The notes under the pieces: model-generated
What the model was told of the DNA's origin: nothing
What the model saw: the letters and a program-made list of their open reading frames with translations, nothing else
Databases searched by the model: none
Made by a program: the position numbers and the translations under genes
Shown here: positions 4,557-7,422 of the stretch, piece by piece
Layout: each line of letters opens with the position of its first letter
How positions within the stretch are numbered: position 1 is the first letter of the stretch
NCBI GenBank assembly: GCA_016840945.1
Contig: JAEORJ010000393.1
Coordinates: forward strand, 1-7,422
Origin: Candidatus Gerdarchaeota archaeon
Lineage (GTDB): Archaea; Asgardarchaeota; Heimdallarchaeia; JABLTI01
Direction: 5' to 3'
DNA: 7,422 nucleotides

Positions 4557-6467
4557 TTGATTGAGAAAAAAACACTTGCAATTTTAATGGTTGGTTGGTT
4601 GCTGTTATTACCAACAGATATTTTTTCAAGTGCTAAAATATTTACCCCAATTGATAATTTTAGTACTAATGCTCTAGGTATTGTTGAAGATTGGAGATTT
4701 ACTACTACAGATAGTGTATATTGTTCACCAGCTTTCATTGATATTAATCATGATGGAACCCTAGAGATTATTGTTTGTGATTATAATAGTAGAGTCTATT
4801 GTGTTGATAACCAAGGAATTGAAAAATGGCACTTTGATACAGAAGGATCCATAGAAGCTGCACCAGCAGTTGCAGATGTAAATGCTGATGGTCGAGCTGA
4901 GGTTATTGTTGGAGATGAAGTAGGGCAAATTTATTGCTTAGATGAAAATGGAAACAAACTGTGGAACTACTCAATAGAGAACGGAATAATTCATCCTCCC
5001 TTAGTTGTTGATGTGGAGAATGATGGTGATTTAGATATACTAGTTGCTTGCTCACCAAGACTTTATTGTTTAGATGGTTATGGCAATCAGGTATGGAATT
5101 ATACTGGCAGCTATCCAGGATCTGCTCCTAATGTTGGAGATGTTGATAACGATGATGAAAACGAAATAATCCTTCTAAATGCATTAGGAATGATACAACT
5201 AAAAAGTGATGGAACTGTTGATTTAATTAACACCAATTTTGATTCTAATTATATTGCTGAACCTGTTTTAACGGATTTAACGAATGATAATTTTTTAGAT
5301 TTAATATTTTATGAAGGTGGGGATAATTTATACTGCCTTAACGCAAGCGACTTGGATGATTTACACTGGTATGTTTTAGATTTATTTGAAAATTCTGATG
5401 ACATATCTTCACCAGCTATAGCAGATATAAATGATGACGGAAAAAAAGAGATAATTGTTTCGGGTTTGAAAAAAGGAACGGTAGATAAGGGAATGGTCTA
5501 TTGCTTTAATGCTACTGGATACCAACTTTGGAATTTTACTACTAATGGAATAAGCAGAAGTTCACCAGCAATAGCAGATTTGGATGGGGATCTATATATG
5601 GAAATTATGCTTGGTAGTGATGATGGGAGCTTCTATGGATTAAATCATATTGGAGCAATGCTTTGGAATAAAACATATATTTCAGCAGTAGAAAGTGCAC
5701 CTTTGGTTGTAGATATTGACAAAGATGGTATTTTTGAGATACTAGTAGGAGTATCAAGTAGTAGTTTATTATGTTATGATATAACAGGTGCAACTTTAAG
5801 TGGTGGAACACCGTGGTATCGAGATAGAGGTACTATATTCAACACAGCATTTGGAGATAGTGATTCTGATTACATAGATGATTTAAACGAACCATTTTAC
5901 AATTGTGATTATGATGATCCAGACAAGGATGACGATGGTTTGACGGATGGACAGGAATTGATATCCTATATGACTGATCCAACAGATACTGATACGGATG
6001 ATGACAACGTAGCTGATAATGTAGAAATAAACACTTATGGTTCTGATCCATTAGATGTTGACTCCGATGACGATGGATTGAACGATGGAGAAGAAGTAAC
6101 AATAGGTCTAGATGGATATGTGACTGACCCCATTTTAGCAGACACCGATGAAGATGGCCTAGATGATGGCGATGAATATGCATATGGTTCAAATCCCAAT
6201 AATCCTGATAGCGATGGAGATGGATTAGAGGATGGTGATGAGATAACATATAACACATCTCCTATGGATCCAGATACAGATTCAGATGGTTTCGATGACG
6301 GCGATGAAGTAGCTGCCGGGACCGATCCTTTAGATGCTGATGACTATCCTCAAACTGAGACACCTACTAGTAGTACCATATTATTTGAGAATATACTAGT
6401 ATCAATTGCAGCAATTTCTTCATCATTGATGGTACTTGTTATACTAAAAAAATGTAATAAAATTTAA
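4557..6467 (+). CDS. Large tail-anchored surface protein: FG-GAP/PQQ-like propeller plus TSP3-type calcium repeats
   Basis: From the TTG the product has 636 residues and begins with a normal signal peptide (MIEKK, hydrophobic core to about residue 22). The longer ATG frame at 4524 would add 11 residues with no ribosome site. Residues about 45-430 hold eight blade-like repeats starting near 57, 102, 147, 189, 235, 285, 336 and 381. Each opens with SPAxADxNxDGxxEIIV, an FG-GAP-type calcium loop, and most continue with VYCLDxxGxxxWNY, a PQQ-propeller-type strand; blades 4 and 5 are degenerate. Residues about 433-597 contain seven Asp-rich repeats of the form DxDxDGxxDGxE, as in thrombospondin type 3 repeats, expected to bind many Ca2+ ions and act as a stiff stalk. 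A Thr/Ser linker (TETPTSST) precedes a transmembrane helix (about 613-630) and a KKCNKI tail. A role in adhesion or binding at the cell surface is inferred; no enzyme motif is seen. A hairpin terminator follows. Confidence 0.85.
   Translation: MIEKKTLAILMVGWLLLLPTDIFSSAKIFTPIDNFSTNALGIVEDWRFTTTDSVYCSPAFIDINHDGTLEIIVCDYNSRVYCVDNQGIEKWHFDTEGSIEAAPAVADVNADGRAEVIVGDEVGQIYCLDENGNKLWNYSIENGIIHPPLVVDVENDGDLDILVACSPRLYCLDGYGNQVWNYTGSYPGSAPNVGDVDNDDENEIILLNALGMIQLKSDGTVDLINTNFDSNYIAEPVLTDLTNDNFLDLIFYEGGDNLYCLNASDLDDLHWYVLDLFENSDDISSPAIADINDDGKKEIIVSGLKKGTVDKGMVYCFNATGYQLWNFTTNGISRSSPAIADLDGDLYMEIMLGSDDGSFYGLNHIGAMLWNKTYISAVESAPLVVDIDKDGIFEILVGVSSSSLLCYDITGATLSGGTPWYRDRGTIFNTAFGDSDSDYIDDLNEPFYNCDYDDPDKDDDGLTDGQELISYMTDPTDTDTDDDNVADNVEINTYGSDPLDVDSDDDGLNDGEEVTIGLDGYVTDPILADTDEDGLDDGDEYAYGSNPNNPDSDGDGLEDGDEITYNTSPMDPDTDSDGFDDGDEVAAGTDPLDADDYPQTETPTSSTILFENILVSIAAISSSLMVLVILKKCNKI
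5889..6348 (+). repeat. Asp-rich TSP3-type coding repeats
   Basis: GAT-rich DNA encodes successive DxDxDG(L)xDGxE units, for example DTDEDGLDDGDEY and DSDGDGLEDGDEI at residues about 529-561 of the TTG-started protein. Unit length varies (roughly 19-27 residues) and synonymous codons differ between copies, so these are old protein repeats rather than recent DNA duplications. Confidence 0.7.
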
Positions 6468-6486
6468 CAAACGGTATGAGTAAAAG

Positions 6487-6527
6487 AAAGGGAAATCATT
6501 CCCTTTACTTTCTCTTCTTTTTTCTTT
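6487..6527 (+). terminator. Hairpin plus T-rich tract after the surface-protein gene
   Basis: AAAGGGAA (6487-6494) and TTCCCTTT (6499-6506) pair perfectly across a four-base loop ATCA, 20 nt after the stop codon. A pyrimidine-rich tract with a run of six T follows to 6527. Archaeal RNA polymerase ends mainly on T-tracts, and the hairpin may help or protect the 3' end. Confidence 0.65.
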
Positions 6528-6633
6528 GGTCATCGAATACTTGTAAGGGATAGGGTATTATAAAATTATAAACTAACAGGAAATTTTTCTAAAAATAATG
6601 TCAAAGATATATAATTGATTTGATTGTTAATAT

Positions 6634-6670
6634 AAAAAAAAGAGCTAGATTGAAATATAACAAAAAAAGG
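6634..6670 (-). terminator. T-runs after the zinc-ribbon gene
   Basis: On the minus strand, CCTTTTTTTG (6670-6661) and CTCTTTTTTTT (about 6644-6634) lie about 45-80 nt past the stop codon of the zinc-ribbon gene. T-runs of this kind are typical archaeal termination signals. Confidence 0.45.
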
Positions 6671-6698
6671 AAAGTTATACTTCACTAGGAATGAATTA

Positions 6699-6722
6699 TA
6701 GATATTAGCAAACTAATATCTA
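6699..6722. promoter_or_regulatory. Perfect 10-bp inverted repeat over the zinc-ribbon stop codon
   Basis: TAGATATTAG (6699-6708) and CTAATATCTA (6713-6722) are exact reverse complements around a four-base loop. The minus-strand TAG stop (6715-6713) and the last two codons of the zinc-ribbon gene lie in one arm. No T-run follows directly; the nearest on the minus strand is about 30 nt further. It may be an mRNA 3'-end stem-loop. Confidence 0.5.
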
Positions 6723-6871
6723 CTTGGTTTGTGTTTTCTATAACATTCTTGACAGTAAACTGGTCTAGTGCCATCTGGTTTGAATGGTACTTCAGTTTGT
6801 TGACCGCAATCTGCACATGTTACTTGATGCATTTCTCTTTGAGGTCTACTGTAGCTATTATATCTACTCAT
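6713..6871 (-). CDS. Small CxxC-x17-CxxC zinc-ribbon protein
   Basis: This 52-residue protein starts at ATG 6871-6869 and ends at TAG 6715-6713. It carries two cysteine pairs, CADC (19-22) and CQEC (40-43), separated by exactly 17 residues, with a basic N-terminus (MSRYNSYSRPQR) and tail (RKHKPSRY). The core TCADCGQQTEVPFKP and RPVYCQECY matches the known CxxC-x17-CxxC mini zinc-ribbon family found in methanogens, other archaea and candidate-phylum bacteria. The four cysteines should bind one Zn2+. Members are thought to be nucleic-acid-associated because they are small and basic, but a defined function is not known to me. GGTGA lies nine bases upstream of the ATG and supports the start. It is a lone gene between two long spacers, with its own T-run terminators. 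Confidence 0.85.
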   Translation of the reverse strand: MSRYNSYSRPQREMHQVTCADCGQQTEVPFKPDGTRPVYCQECYRKHKPSRY

Positions 6872-7307
6872 TTTATTTTTTCACCGATTAATTTTATTAT
6901 ACATAATTAATTGAAAAGAAATTTTACAAGAAAATTTTGAAAATTAAACTAGATAGTTTATCGCCAAAAAAGACTTCATTCCCATATCAATGTTTGTTAA
7001 ATGTATACGTGTGAAAACTGTCACGCGTACTTTATAAACCTATGCTTAAAATGATTTAGAGAATTATTTTTGTTTCATTGAACAGAAATTAGGTATTTTA
7101 TTAAATCATTGTTTTGAAATGTTTAGAAATGTACAATTTAAAGAAAAAATGAAAGGAATATAAAGAAAAATAGGTAATGATAAGTCATACAGGGTTTGAG
7201 CTGATAATCGGTAGTTATTACTTCAAGACTTAGTAAAAATATCATTAGTAGATAATTATTTAAAAAAGAAAAGAGATGAACTATTTTTTCAATATTTTCA
7301 TAACACA
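6872..7307. other. Spacer between the zinc-ribbon gene and the right-edge gene
   Basis: No ORF longer than about 20 codons with a ribosome site is visible on either strand. Contents: the GGTGA site of the zinc-ribbon gene at 6881-6885; an A/T-rich stretch with a TATA-like element near 6893-6905 on the minus strand; a short GC-richer block at about 6985-7040 with an inverted repeat and a TATA box; and a T-rich minus-strand tract at about 7257-7275 after the right-edge gene, a likely terminator. An 18-codon frame at about 7187 and a 13-codon minus frame near 6987 are too short to call. Confidence 0.55.
7006..7038. promoter_or_regulatory. Inverted repeat abutting a TATA box
   Basis: TACGTGTGA (7006-7014) and TCACGCGTA (7021-7029) are complementary over nine positions with one G-T mismatch, around a six-base centre. 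TTTATAAA, itself palindromic, starts two bases later at 7031. Read toward the zinc-ribbon gene, the repeat would cover the transcription start near 7008, a usual place for an archaeal repressor, with a leader of about 135 nt. Read rightward, the promoter would lead to no recognisable gene. Confidence 0.4.
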
Positions 7308-7422
7308 CTAGCTAGAGCTTTTTTTTCTTCCGAGATATACAATAAAGATAGTAACAAAGATGAAATTAATGGAATAAATATCAAATGTTGCTTGTTCTGT
7401 TTTTACTTCATAATCTATATAC
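7308..7422 (-). CDS. C-terminal end of a tail-anchored membrane protein (partial)
   Basis: A minus-strand frame enters from the right edge and gives 37 codons before TAG at 7310-7308. It reads a polar stretch (YIDYEVKTEQATFD), then a hydrophobic helix (INFIFVTIFIVYLG), then a short basic tail (RKKSSS). This is the same end as in the propeller and the large surface protein: outside domain, one C-terminal helix, cytoplasmic basic tail. The rest of the gene lies beyond the window, so its domain content is unknown. The other frames through this stretch are closed or lack this pattern. Confidence 0.62.
   Translation of the reverse strand, partial: YIDYEVKTEQATFDIYSINFIFVTIFIVYLGRKKSSS

Noticed and set aside
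4403..4738. Minus-strand 111-residue frame over the surface-protein start
   Set aside because: It is antisense to a clear signal peptide and first blade, and its tail is low-complexity spacer DNA.
5605..5811. Minus-strand 68-residue frame
   Set aside because: It is antisense to propeller blades 7-8 with no domain or start signal.
5839..6258. Minus-strand His-rich 139-residue frame
   Set aside because: It is the antisense of the GAT-rich Asp repeats; the His/Leu-rich product is an artefact of that composition. The 73-residue Ser/Pro-rich minus frame at 6035-6256 has the same origin.
7187..7245. Possible C/D-box RNA or 18-codon ORF
   Set aside because: ATGATAA and CTGA resemble C and D boxes about 17 nt apart, but the C box is off-consensus and no closing stem or second box pair is visible; the ORF is too short to support.
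1..7422. CRISPR array, insertion sequence, tRNA, prophage or defence system
   Set aside because: I found no regularly spaced direct repeats, transposase-like ORF with terminal repeats, cloverleaf or known defence domain on either strand.

Overview
The window is AT-rich DNA that reads as an archaeal chromosome, most likely from an Asgard or similar anaerobic lineage. Three things point that way. Ribosome binding sites are of the GGTG/GGTGA type, complementary to the archaeal 16S 3' end. Promoter candidates are TATA boxes, one about 30 nt ahead of a start codon with no Shine-Dalgarno site. The gene content is eukaryote- and archaeon-like surface proteins (LVIVD propeller, thrombospondin type 3 repeats) plus a CxxC-x17-CxxC mini zinc ribbon. 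The lineage is inferred; no rRNA or other phylogenetic marker is present.

Layout, left to right: (1) 157-1221 (+), a membrane-spanning one-component regulator with an extracellular Ig-like domain, one transmembrane helix and a C-terminal cytoplasmic winged helix. (2) 1402-2505 and 2523-3668 (+), a two-gene unit with a 17-nt gap: a tail-anchored seven-repeat LVIVD beta-propeller and a membrane-anchored serine hydrolase of the beta-lactamase/CubicO family with all three active-site motifs. (3) 3677-4099 (-), a SnoaL-like (NTF2-fold) protein starting at TTG and converging on the hydrolase with 8 nt between the stop codons. (4) 4100-4556, an AT-rich divergent spacer that may hold one small minus-strand ORF. 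(5) 4557-6467 (+), a large calcium-dependent surface protein: signal peptide, eight FG-GAP/PQQ-like blades, seven TSP3-type Asp-rich repeats and a C-terminal membrane anchor. Its best start is a TTG 33 nt inside the longest ORF. (6) 6713-6871 (-), a 52-residue zinc-ribbon protein. (7) 6872-7307, a spacer with a GC-richer inverted repeat beside a TATA box. (8) 7308-7422 (-), the C-terminal end of another tail-anchored membrane protein, cut by the window edge.

The theme is the cell surface. Four of the six complete genes, and the partial one, encode exported or membrane-anchored products, and three share an extracellular region, one C-terminal helix and a short basic tail. The regulator at the left edge is placed to sense something outside the cell and act on nearby DNA; a link to the propeller-hydrolase pair is a guess from adjacency. 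I see no CRISPR array, insertion sequence, tRNA, rRNA or known defence cassette.
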